Shown piece by piece: positions 1 through 7,764 of a DNA stretch of 64,000 nucleotides (position 1 is the first letter of the stretch; each line of letters begins with the position of its first letter). The notes under the pieces were generated by a model that worked only from the letters and a program-made list of their open reading frames with translations, had not been told where the DNA came from and searched no databases. This DNA is from AC-51 sp964535065 (GTDB lineage Bacteria; Actinomycetota; UBA4738; HRBIN12), in assembly GCA_964535065.1 (NCBI GenBank), contig CAZHRY010000001.1:44009-108008 (forward strand), read 5' to 3'. The translations under genes and the position numbers were made by a program.

Positions 1-1394
1 CCCTCGCGGCATCGCTTGCGGCTGCGCTCGCTGCCGCGGTCCTGGCGGTTGTGGCGGCGACCGCCCCCACCCCGGCGATCGTCACGCCTGACCGGCCGAA
101 CATCGTGTTGATCGTCACCGACGACCAGCCCTTCGACACGTTGCCGAGCGATCCGCCGGCGATGCCGTGGCTCCAGGCCCAGCTCGAGGACCCCAGCGGC
201 CACTGGCTGAACTTCACGAACGCCGTGGTCAGTACGCCTCTCTGCTGTCCCTCCCGGGCAACGATCCTGACGGGGCAGTATGCGCGGCAGACCGGCGTCG
301 AGAACAACAACCTGGGGTATCTGCTGGACGAGTCGAACACCCTCCCGGTATGGCTGCAGCGGGCCGGATACCGCACGGGCCTGGTCGGCAAGTACCTCAA
401 CGAGTACCCGTGGAACCGCGGACCGTACGTTCCGCCGGGATGGGATCGCTGGCTCGCCAAGACGAACGACTCTGAGGCCACCACCTACTACAGGTACGGT
501 CTGGTCGACCAGGGCACGTTCCGCAGGGTCGGAGACAACCCCGGCGACTACGTCACCGACGTGTTGGGCCGTGAGGCGCTCGAGTTCGTGCGAACCTCTC
601 CGCCCGGCACCCCCTGGTTCCTGGTGTTCTCGCCTCCGGCTCCGCACCGGCCATGGATCCCCGCGCCGCGCCATCGAACCGCGCTCGACGCTCCGTCACT
701 TCCCCCGCCGAGCGAGGAGGTTCTGAACGACGTGGAGGGCAAGCCCGCGTGGGTGGCGGCGGAAGCGCCCGTAGATGCCGCCAGGTTGGAAGAGCTGCAG
801 CGTGACCGAGTGACCCAGCGTTCCACCCTGCTCGCTGTGGACGAGTGGGTCGAAGGACTGGTTGCCTCCGTCGCGGCTCGCGGTGAGCTCGACCGTACGG
901 TGTTCGTGTTGATCTCGGACAACGGGTACGCGTTCGGACAACACCGCTGGGACCGGAAGCACTGCCACTACGAGGAGTGCATCCGCGTTCCTATGGTCGC
1001 GTACTCACCATGGGCTTCGGGCGGCGACGTGGGCGAACTGGTCTCGAATGTGGACCTGGCGGCGACCTTCGCGGAGCTGGCCGGGGTCGAGCCGGGCCTT
1101 CCTCAGGACGGAACGAGCCTCGCTCCGATCTTCCGAGGCTCGTCGAGCATCTCCCGCCAGGGCGTCCTGATCGACTGGAACGGCACGGATACCGAGGTCC
1201 CGCCGTGGGTGGGCGTAAGGACGGCCGATGCGGTCTACGTCAGGCACAGCGACGGGCACGAGGAGCTGTACGACCTGTCGAGCGACCCGAGCCAGCTCCA
1301 CAACCTCGCCGACTCCGCTGATGCGACTTCGTTGCAGTCGCGCCTGGACGTCCTGCTGGACGTGCTCCTGTCTCGGGCGGCACCTGCCAGCTAG
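1..1394 (+). CDS. Sulfatase family hydrolase, 5'-truncated by window edge
   Basis: Arylsulfatase-type enzyme expected to hydrolyse sulfate esters outside the cytoplasm. The frame is open from base 3, and its first codons encode an Ala/Leu/Val-rich stretch typical of a signal-peptide core, so the true start lies upstream of the window; the GTG at 51 sits inside that stretch. The core begins with a metal-binding NIVLIVTDDQ segment. The sulfatase signature PLCCPSRATILTG follows, with the formylglycine cysteine encoded at 243-245. A later SDNGYAFGQH segment matches the second metal-binding region. The cysteine-type signature implies maturation by a formylglycine-generating enzyme not seen here. 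Substrate is unknown. The next gene is another alkaline-phosphatase-superfamily enzyme 11 bases downstream. Confidence 0.9.
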   Translation, partial: LAASLAAALAAAVLAVVAATAPTPAIVTPDRPNIVLIVTDDQPFDTLPSDPPAMPWLQAQLEDPSGHWLNFTNAVVSTPLCCPSRATILTGQYARQTGVENNNLGYLLDESNTLPVWLQRAGYRTGLVGKYLNEYPWNRGPYVPPGWDRWLAKTNDSEATTYYRYGLVDQGTFRRVGDNPGDYVTDVLGREALEFVRTSPPGTPWFLVFSPPAPHRPWIPAPRHRTALDAPSLPPPSEEVLNDVEGKPAWVAAEAPVDAARLEELQRDRVTQRSTLLAVDEWVEGLVASVAARGELDRTVFVLISDNGYAFGQHRWDRKHCHYEECIRVPMVAYSPWASGGDVGELVSNVDLAATFAELAGVEPGLPQDGTSLAPIFRGSSSISRQGVLIDWNGTDTEVPPWVGVRTADAVYVRHSDGHEELYDLSSDPSQLHNLADSADATSLQSRLDVLLDVLLSRAAPAS

Positions 1395-1397
1395 ACT
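1392..1397 (+). promoter_or_regulatory. Putative -10 TAGACT for leaderless start at 1406
   Basis: TAGACT overlaps the sulfatase stop codon and is separated by 8 bases from the ATG at 1406. No Shine-Dalgarno sequence precedes that ATG. The spacing suits a leaderless transcript. No convincing -35 is seen. Confidence 0.35.
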
Positions 1398-1405
1398 CCC
1401 AGTCG

Positions 1406-2956
1406 ATGCAGCAACGCCCTCCCGCCATCCGGCCCGTCTCCCGGCGGCGGCGCCCGACCCGTCAACAGATCGCCAGGCGTCGCGGCTTCGCCGCCACGAT
1501 GGTTGTCTTGCTTGCCTTCTTGACGTGGCAGTTCTGGCCCGGGAGCGGCTCGACGACGACAGCAGGAACCAACTCACCCGCACCGACGGACGCGCCCACG
1601 TCCGGGCCCACGACCAGTCCCGGCCAGGTCGTGCCCGGGGAGACCCCCATAGAGCACGTCGTGTTCCTCATCAAAGAGAATAGGACCTTCGATCACTACT
1701 TCGGTCAGTATCCGGGCGCCGAGGGCGTAACGGTGGGCCAAAGCATGAAGCGGAACGCTGAAGGCAACTGGGTCGACGGAGGCCCCGAGGTCCCACTCAA
1801 GCTGGCCCCCTACATCCAGCCGCACGACATCACCCACGGCTTCGCGAGCGGCCTGTACTCGATCAACGGCGGCAAGATGAACGGCTTCAACATCATCGGC
1901 GAGGGAGGAGACCTCTCCGGCTACACGCAGCACACCCGTCAGACGCTGCCCAACTACTGGGCATACGCCGACAGGTTCGTGCTGGCCGATCACTTCTTCA
2001 CGTCGATGTATGGTCCAACGTTCCCCGAGCACCTCTACACGGTCGCTGCGCAGTCCTACGGGGTAGTGGACAACAAGACGAACGCAGACACCGAGGGGAG
2101 CTACTGCGACGACCATCTCGAGTACACGAAGCGGTTCGGGCTCGAGGACATGTCCGGTGACGACATGGCCCGCGTCATGGAGCTGGAGGACAACATCACC
2201 GACGAGATCCCCGACCAGCTGGTTCGCATCGCATCGGAGTTCTGGGAGGACACGCGAACCTGTTTCGACATCAAGGTGCTGCCGGACCTGCTCGAGAAGA
2301 ACGGCATCAGCTGGAAGTACTACGGCCGGGCCAACCAGTGGATGAACGGGCTGCAAGCGATCGACCACGTCTGGAACGGCCCGATGCGGCAGAACATCCA
2401 GGATCCCGAGACGATCCTGGCCGACCTCGAGAAAGGCGACCTTCCTGCGGTCTCGTGGCTGATCCCTCCGGAGGGAAGCGCGAACGAACACCCGGGCGTC
2501 GGAACGAACGTCTGCCTAGGGGAGAACTGGACGGTGGAGTATGTGAACGCGATCATGGAGTCGGACGCTTGGCCGAGCACGGCCATCGTGATCGTTTGGG
2601 ACGACTTCGGCGGGTTCTACGACCACGTGCCGCCGCCCCATGTGGACATCATGGGGTACGGACCGAGGACGCCGGCGCTGATCATCAGCCCCTGGACACG
2701 GCGTGGCGACAACCCCGACGGCGGGTATATCGACTCGACGACCTATGAGTTCTCTTCCGTGCTGCGCTTCATCGAAGAGCTGCACGGGCTGCCGCCCATG
2801 ACCGACCGGGACGCAGCCGCCGATCCGTTGTCGGGCGCCTTCGACTTCACGCAGGAACCCGATCTGGAACCGCTGATCCTCGAAGAGCGCGACTGCGACG
2901 CCGCCCTGGCCGACTCGCTGTCGCCTCTCGAAGGCCTGTACCAGCCGGAGACGTAG
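1406..2956 (+). CDS. Phosphoesterase family protein (phospholipase C / acid phosphatase type)
   Basis: 516 residues. A basic N-terminus (residues 1-28) is followed by one hydrophobic segment (about 31-48), then a Pro/Thr/Ser-rich linker, so the protein is probably anchored with the catalytic domain outside. The domain opens with IEHVVFLIKENRTFDHYFG, the hallmark of the PF04185 phosphoesterase family that includes bacterial phospholipases C and acid phosphatases. Later segments such as WDDFGGFYDHVPPPH and YGPRTPALIISPW also fit the family. It probably releases phosphate or head groups from phosphoesters; the substrate cannot be told from sequence. It follows the sulfatase closely, suggesting a pair that scavenges sulfate and phosphate from organic esters. 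Confidence 0.88.
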   Translation: MQQRPPAIRPVSRRRRPTRQQIARRRGFAATMVVLLAFLTWQFWPGSGSTTTAGTNSPAPTDAPTSGPTTSPGQVVPGETPIEHVVFLIKENRTFDHYFGQYPGAEGVTVGQSMKRNAEGNWVDGGPEVPLKLAPYIQPHDITHGFASGLYSINGGKMNGFNIIGEGGDLSGYTQHTRQTLPNYWAYADRFVLADHFFTSMYGPTFPEHLYTVAAQSYGVVDNKTNADTEGSYCDDHLEYTKRFGLEDMSGDDMARVMELEDNITDEIPDQLVRIASEFWEDTRTCFDIKVLPDLLEKNGISWKYYGRANQWMNGLQAIDHVWNGPMRQNIQDPETILADLEKGDLPAVSWLIPPEGSANEHPGVGTNVCLGENWTVEYVNAIMESDAWPSTAIVIVWDDFGGFYDHVPPPHVDIMGYGPRTPALIISPWTRRGDNPDGGYIDSTTYEFSSVLRFIEELHGLPPMTDRDAAADPLSGAFDFTQEPDLEPLILEERDCDAALADSLSPLEGLYQPET

Positions 2957-2957
2957 C

Positions 2958-3536
2958 TTGGGGCAGTGGGTGGTGTACCGGGTCGCCGAGGGGGCGCTGT
3001 TGAAGGCCCCGCTCCCGTCTGCGCCCGAGGCGGGGCAGGGGTGGCGGGGGATCGGACTGCGCCGCCCACGCACGCTGGAGCAGCTGGACGACTTGGTGGA
3101 GGAAACGGCCGCGAAAGTGGAGGCCGCCGCCGCTTTCTCCGTTCATGAAGACTTCGCGTACGTGGTTGCCGCGGCGAGCGGCCGCCCGACGGTTCGTCTC
3201 GTCTTCGGCTCCGGCGCAGCGGCGCCGGCTCCGGCCGCGGTGGAGGCGGCCGCTCGCCGCGGCCCCGCATCGGCCAAGCAGCAGGCGGCGGCGCTCGCGG
3301 CGTGGTCGGCGCATGCGCCTCACGAGGTCAGGGCCAAGGACGTCGCCGCCCTTCTGAAGGAGGCTATCGCCCCCGAGAAGGCTGCCGAGGCCCTTGCGCT
3401 GCTCCTCGGGCTCTCGTTGCCCGCCGAGGCCGTCCCCAACCCCTTGGACCTTCAATCGGTTGCCAGGAAGCATCTGGACGAAGCGTCCCAGGAGGGTCCC
3501 AAGCGACGGAAGGGCGGGTTCTGGCGCGCCCGCTGA
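2958..3536 (+). CDS. Hypothetical protein, Ala-rich
   Basis: 192 residues, beginning with a TTG one base after the phosphoesterase stop; a GTG a few codons on is an alternative. I do not recognise a family. The N-terminal third (YRVAEGALLKAPLP, then a GIGLRRPRTLEQLDDL stretch) looks like a compact folded part, the middle is Ala-rich and probably helical, and the C-terminus is basic (PKRRKGGFWRAR). There is no signal peptide or membrane segment. Codon usage and position directly behind the phosphoesterase make it a believable gene. Its stop codon forms a TGATCA palindrome with the stop of the convergent KamA-like gene. Confidence 0.6.
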   Translation: MGQWVVYRVAEGALLKAPLPSAPEAGQGWRGIGLRRPRTLEQLDDLVEETAAKVEAAAAFSVHEDFAYVVAAASGRPTVRLVFGSGAAAPAPAAVEAAARRGPASAKQQAAALAAWSAHAPHEVRAKDVAALLKEAIAPEKAAEALALLLGLSLPAEAVPNPLDLQSVARKHLDEASQEGPKRRKGGFWRAR

Positions 3537-4988
3537 TCAGGTGCTCACGGGGATGCCCTGCTCGGCTTGAAGCTCATCAAGCAGTTCGGCGAGGCCCGCA
3601 GCGACCTTGTTCCTCCACCACGCCTGACCCTCCTCGGGCAGCGTGTAGATGGGGTCGTAGTAGTGGTAGCGGCGCTCGAGCGCCATCGGGTCGTCGGCCT
3701 CGATGCTCGTCCGGTAGTTCTTGCGCCAGTAGCTGATCCCGCGAACGCGGTCGTAGTCGGTGATCATGTGGATCCAACGCTTGCCCACGAAGGGCACGTC
3801 GCAGACGAAACGCGGAGTGGCGAACCCTGGCAGGTAGCCCAGGATCGAGTACTGGAGCTCCTGAGCCTCGGCGACGGACAACCGCCAATGCTCGGCGTTG
3901 GGGATCATGTCGCACATGTAGAAGTAGTAGGGAAGGATCTTGCCGTGGTCGAGCAGCGTGAAGCACAGCTCCAATAGCTGCGTAGGCGTCGTGTTGACGC
4001 CCCGGAGCAGGACGCCCTGGTTGCGAACGTCGCGGAAGCCCATGTCGAGCAGGGCTCTCACGGCCTTGCCCACAAGAGGCGTCACCTGCTGCGCGGAGTT
4101 GACGTGGGTGTGGACCGCCACATCTATGTCGCGATCACGAGCACGCTTGGCTATCTCGTCGTAGGCCTGGAGCACCTCGTCCTGCAGGAAGTGCTGCGGG
4201 ATGCCCATCAGGCCCTTGGTGGCGATCCGGATGTCGCGGACGTTCTCGATGTCCATCAGCTTGAAGAGCCACTCCTGGAGCCTCTTCGCCGGCACGTTCG
4301 CCATGTCACCACCGCTCACGACCACGTCGCGGACCTGCGGCGTGCGCCTCAAGTAGTCGAGCATCGCGTCCCAGCGATCGCTCTGCTTCATCTCGAACTT
4401 GTACTTGAGGACCTGGTTCGTGTCGTTGCCGACCAGGTCCATTCGGGTGCAATGGCCGCAGTACTGCGGACACGTGGGGATCATCTCGGCCAGGACCTTG
4501 GTCGGATACCTGTGGGTCAGTCCTTCGACGGCCCACATGTCGGCTTCGTGCAACGAGTCGCGAGAGGCCATCGGATGGCTCGGCCACTCGGGCTCGCGTT
4601 CGCTGAACGCAGGAGCCATGTACCGGCGGACGGGGTCGGCCCTCAGGTCGGCCTCGTTCATGGTGTTGATCATCTGAGGGGGGATGAGCATCGACATGGT
4701 CGCGCGCTCTTGCTGGTCGCGCTCTATGTCTCGGTAGAGCTCGTCGGTGAGTGAGTCCCCCAGCGCTTCTTTGAACTCCTTGAGGTTCTTGACCGTGTGC
4801 GAACGCTGCCACTGCGCCGACTCCCACTGCTCTCGGGTGACGTCCCGGTACCCAGGCAGCCGGGTCCAGTCAGGCTCGACGAACTCCCGCTTCAAGGGAT
4901 ACGAAAAGGGCTGCTGGGCAGCGGCCGTGTGAGCCTCTCGGTGGCTCGGCCTCACGTTCACCGGTTGCGCCTGGAAGTCGATGCTCAT
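3537..4988 (-). CDS. KamA-family radical SAM aminomutase-like protein
   Basis: 483 residues, the size of lysine/glutamate 2,3-aminomutases. These enzymes use S-adenosylmethionine, a [4Fe-4S] cluster and PLP to move an alpha-amino group to the beta carbon. The cluster motif is clear: MIPTCPQYCGHCTRMDLVG gives CxxxCxxC. A VVSGGD segment (SAM-binding region) and AVHTHVNS follow. In the C-terminal part the lysine that should carry PLP sits in CDVPFVGKRW, where well-known members have a glycine-rich GGGGK, so this is a divergent subfamily and the substrate is uncertain. Beta-lysine or beta-glutamate made by such enzymes can serve as compatible solutes, but no N-acetyltransferase lies beside it. 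It stands alone and ends back-to-back with the preceding gene. Confidence 0.85.
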   Translation of the reverse strand: MSIDFQAQPVNVRPSHREAHTAAAQQPFSYPLKREFVEPDWTRLPGYRDVTREQWESAQWQRSHTVKNLKEFKEALGDSLTDELYRDIERDQQERATMSMLIPPQMINTMNEADLRADPVRRYMAPAFSEREPEWPSHPMASRDSLHEADMWAVEGLTHRYPTKVLAEMIPTCPQYCGHCTRMDLVGNDTNQVLKYKFEMKQSDRWDAMLDYLRRTPQVRDVVVSGGDMANVPAKRLQEWLFKLMDIENVRDIRIATKGLMGIPQHFLQDEVLQAYDEIAKRARDRDIDVAVHTHVNSAQQVTPLVGKAVRALLDMGFRDVRNQGVLLRGVNTTPTQLLELCFTLLDHGKILPYYFYMCDMIPNAEHWRLSVAEAQELQYSILGYLPGFATPRFVCDVPFVGKRWIHMITDYDRVRGISYWRKNYRTSIEADDPMALERRYHYYDPIYTLPEEGQAWWRNKVAAGLAELLDELQAEQGIPVST

Positions 4989-5125
4989 GGCTGTCGGTCA
5001 CCCCCTGCCGTCACACGTCGGCACTGCGACGGACACGTGAAACGCAAGTTCATCGGAGCTCAGCCATGATACCCGGACATCATCCGGGCGAACAGCACGA
5101 TGGCCGTAGGATCTACGGCCTGCAG

Positions 5126-5407
5126 TCAGCGGCGCGGGCCGTCGCCGCGACCGGGCCCGCCCTCTCGCCGCGGCCGCCGTTGGTCGCGGATCTCGGGTCC
5201 CTGCTTGGGGAGCCTTGCCCGCATCGGAGCGTGGCCGGTGCGCTCGAACTTGACCTGGACGAACTCGGCCGTCTCGCGGCGCTCGAGCTCGCGCCATCCG
5301 TTGGCCAGCAAGTGTTTCAGTCTGGCGGCGGCGGTCTTCCTCAGCTTGTCCGTTCCCGGCACCTTGACGTACAGGCGCTCGTGGAGGATCTCCTTGTACT
5401 CGGCCAT
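5126..5407 (-). CDS. Small conserved hypothetical protein
   Basis: 93 residues if it starts at the ATG at 5407 (MAEYKEILHERLYVKV). The first 65 residues are a mixed Lys/Glu/Arg-rich sequence with regular hydrophobic spacing that looks like a folded domain. The C-terminal tail is Arg/Gly/Pro-rich and low complexity. I recall similar short proteins in actinobacterial genomes but cannot name a family or function. There is no Shine-Dalgarno site; a TAACCT hexamer lies 8 bases before the ATG. It is divergent from the GGDEF-EAL gene. Confidence 0.6.
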   Translation of the reverse strand: MAEYKEILHERLYVKVPGTDKLRKTAAARLKHLLANGWRELERRETAEFVQVKFERTGHAPMRARLPKQGPEIRDQRRPRREGGPGRGDGPRR

Positions 5408-5415
5408 GGCGACCA

Positions 5416-5421
5416 AGGTTA
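5416..5421 (-). promoter_or_regulatory. Putative -10 TAACCT for leaderless start at 5407
   Basis: On the minus strand TAACCT is followed by 8 bases and then the ATG at 5407, with no ribosome-binding site. This is the same geometry as several other starts in the window. Confidence 0.35.
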
Positions 5422-5436
5422 GCAGCCGGATGGGTT

Positions 5437-7761
5437 GTGCGAGAGGTATACCTTCAGAGGCCCATTAGGCCTGCCGATGCTGCAGACGTGATGGTCGCTT
5501 CCGAGAACCGGGGGGAGGCCGTCCCGAGGGCAGTGCGCGATGCGTTAGCGCGCCTAGCGGACGGCGACTGGCTAGCCGAGCTGGGCTCGGCGCTGGCCGC
5601 CGTTGGGTCGAGCGTGGGCGTCGATCGCGTCTACGTGTTCCAGAACATGCGCGGACCGGACGGTCGGCTCTGGATGGATCTGTGTGGGGAATGGGACGCG
5701 CCGGGGATCCGTGGCATCTTCGATGACCCGAAGAACCACCTTCATCCGTACCACCCCGGCTTCACCAGTTGGATAGAGACGCTGGGTTCGGGCGGGCACA
5801 TCCGCGCGCCGTCGGTCGCGGACCTTCCGGAGCCGGTCAGGCGGGTCCTTTCGTCCGAAGGCACGCGGTCGATACTCGTCCTTCCGGTCACGGTGGCCGG
5901 CGAGTGGTGGGGTTACGTGGGGTTCGATTCGTGCAGCGGCCGCGACTGGTCGGAGGACGACCTTGCGGCGGTACGCGCCCTGGCGTACTCGGTAACCGGG
6001 GCGGTTACCAGGGTTCGTGCGGAGGAAGACCGCCGCCTGCAGGCCGACCTGTTCCAGACGGTGGTCGAGCAAGGTCCAGCGGTGTCCTACATCGATGGTG
6101 TGGACGACGAAGCCTCGAGCGTCTTCATGAGCCCGCAGATCGCGTCCATCGTGGGGTACACGGCTGAGGAGTTCATGGCGGACGAGGAGTTGTGGCCGAG
6201 GTTGCTTCACCCTGATGACAAGGCGCGGGCGCTCGCCGAGAACCAACGTCACAACGAGACCGGTGAACCCTTCCGGCTCGAGTACCGGATGTTCGCGAAG
6301 GACGGTCGTGTGGTGTGGGTACACGACGAAGCGATCATGGTGCGGGACGAGAGGGGTATGCCTCGCTACTCGGTCGGCATCATGGTCGATATCTCCGATC
6401 GCAAGGATGCGGAGGAACAGGTCGCCTTCCAGGCGTATCACGACGAGCTGACAGGGCTCCCGTCGCGGGCGATGTTCGAGGAGCTGCTCGACCTCTCCGT
6501 CGCCAGGGCCAAGAGGCACGAGGGTGCTGTGGCGGTGCTCTGTGTGGATCTGGACGACTTCAAGCTCGTCAACGACTCGCTCGGACACAGGACGGGGGAC
6601 GGCGTGCTTCAGCTCGTGGCCGATCGCCTCCGCGAGGCAACGCGTGAAACCGACCTCGTCGCGCGCCGGGGCGGTGACCAGTTCCTCCTGCTGCTTGCGG
6701 ACCTGGATCGCGAGGAGGGCGAGATCGATGCGGCGTTGGTCCGGGCCCAATCGGTCGCCCAGCGGATCCTTGCGTCTCTGGCGCAGCCCTTCGTGCTGCA
6801 CGGGACCGAGCTGTACGTGTCGGCGAGCATCGGCATCAGCTTGCTCCCCCATGACGCTTCCGATGCCGGCACGCTGCAGAGGAATGCCGAAGCCGCGATG
6901 TACGAGGCGAAGAAGGGCGGATCGGCCGGCTTCGTCGTGGCGTCCGACGGGGGCGTGGATTCCGCCGCCAAGCTCGAGTTCGTCACGCGCCTCAGGAAGG
7001 CCGTGGAGCTGCAGAGGTGGACCCTTCACTACCAGCCGGTCCTTGAACTCGGCACGGGGAAGATGATCGGGGTCGAGGCCCTGATCCGCTGGATCGAGCC
7101 TGATGGCACGATGGTCCCGCCGCTCGAGTTCATCCCGCTGGCGGAGGAGCTGGGCTTGATCGAACGGATCGGCGATTGGGTGGTCCGTGAGATCGCCTAC
7201 CAGATGCAGGCGTGGCGCGAGCTGGGGATCGACCTCGAGATCGGCTTCAACCTGTCCCCGCGGCAGTTCTGGCAGCCAGATCTGGCCCAGCGGATCGTGG
7301 GCGAGATCACGGCGGCTGGGTCGGACCCTTCACGGATCATGGTGGAGGTCACGGAGTCCTCGGCGATGATGGATCCGGACCGTGCGCAGCAGGTCCTGAT
7401 GGAGCTGAAGGACGCCGGGTTCTCCCTGGCCATCGACGACTTCGGGACCGGTTACTCGTCGCTCTCTCGCCTTCGTGAGATGCCGGTGAACGTGCTCAAG
7501 ATCGATCGGTCCTTCGTGAGCAGGGTGCACGAGGATCGGCAGTCGGCCGCGATAGTCGGGGCGTTCCTCGAGCTGGCCGGAGGACTGGACATGGTCACGC
7601 TGGCCGAAGGGATCGAGACCGAGGACGAGCTGGCCTTCTTGCGCGAGCGGGGCTGCTCCCTGGGTCAGGGCTTCCATTTCTCGAAGCCTGTGCCGCCCGA
7701 GGAGATCATCGTCTACGCGCTCGGTGGGATCCCGGCCGCGGCCGGACTCCGGTCCGCCTGA
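5437..7761 (+). CDS. GAF-PAS-GGDEF-EAL cyclic-di-GMP protein with GGDQF site
   Basis: Up to 774 residues from the GTG at 5437; GTG 5488 or ATG 5491 are equally possible starts because none has a good ribosome-binding site. Order: GAF-like domain (about 35-195), PAS domain (about 205-325, ending in a DISDRKDAEEQ linker), GGDEF domain (about 335-495), EAL domain (about 510-760). No membrane segments, so cytoplasmic. The cyclase signature reads RRGGDQF (G412-F416): the fourth signature position is Gln rather than Glu, which may impair diguanylate cyclase activity. The EAL half looks intact: EAL at 547-549, NLSPRQFW, EVTESS, DDFGTGYSSLSRL, KIDRSF and AEGIET. It is therefore best read as a sensor phosphodiesterase. 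A close paralogue lies at 12003-14192. Confidence 0.9.
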   Translation: MREVYLQRPIRPADAADVMVASENRGEAVPRAVRDALARLADGDWLAELGSALAAVGSSVGVDRVYVFQNMRGPDGRLWMDLCGEWDAPGIRGIFDDPKNHLHPYHPGFTSWIETLGSGGHIRAPSVADLPEPVRRVLSSEGTRSILVLPVTVAGEWWGYVGFDSCSGRDWSEDDLAAVRALAYSVTGAVTRVRAEEDRRLQADLFQTVVEQGPAVSYIDGVDDEASSVFMSPQIASIVGYTAEEFMADEELWPRLLHPDDKARALAENQRHNETGEPFRLEYRMFAKDGRVVWVHDEAIMVRDERGMPRYSVGIMVDISDRKDAEEQVAFQAYHDELTGLPSRAMFEELLDLSVARAKRHEGAVAVLCVDLDDFKLVNDSLGHRTGDGVLQLVADRLREATRETDLVARRGGDQFLLLLADLDREEGEIDAALVRAQSVAQRILASLAQPFVLHGTELYVSASIGISLLPHDASDAGTLQRNAEAAMYEAKKGGSAGFVVASDGGVDSAAKLEFVTRLRKAVELQRWTLHYQPVLELGTGKMIGVEALIRWIEPDGTMVPPLEFIPLAEELGLIERIGDWVVREIAYQMQAWRELGIDLEIGFNLSPRQFWQPDLAQRIVGEITAAGSDPSRIMVEVTESSAMMDPDRAQQVLMELKDAGFSLAIDDFGTGYSSLSRLREMPVNVLKIDRSFVSRVHEDRQSAAIVGAFLELAGGLDMVTLAEGIETEDELAFLRERGCSLGQGFHFSKPVPPEEIIVYALGGIPAAAGLRSA

Positions 7762-7764
7762 GGG

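Noticed and set aside
5572..7029. 485-residue minus-strand open frame opposite the GGDEF-EAL gene
   Set aside because: Shadow of the coding strand, His/Arg-rich, no motifs.
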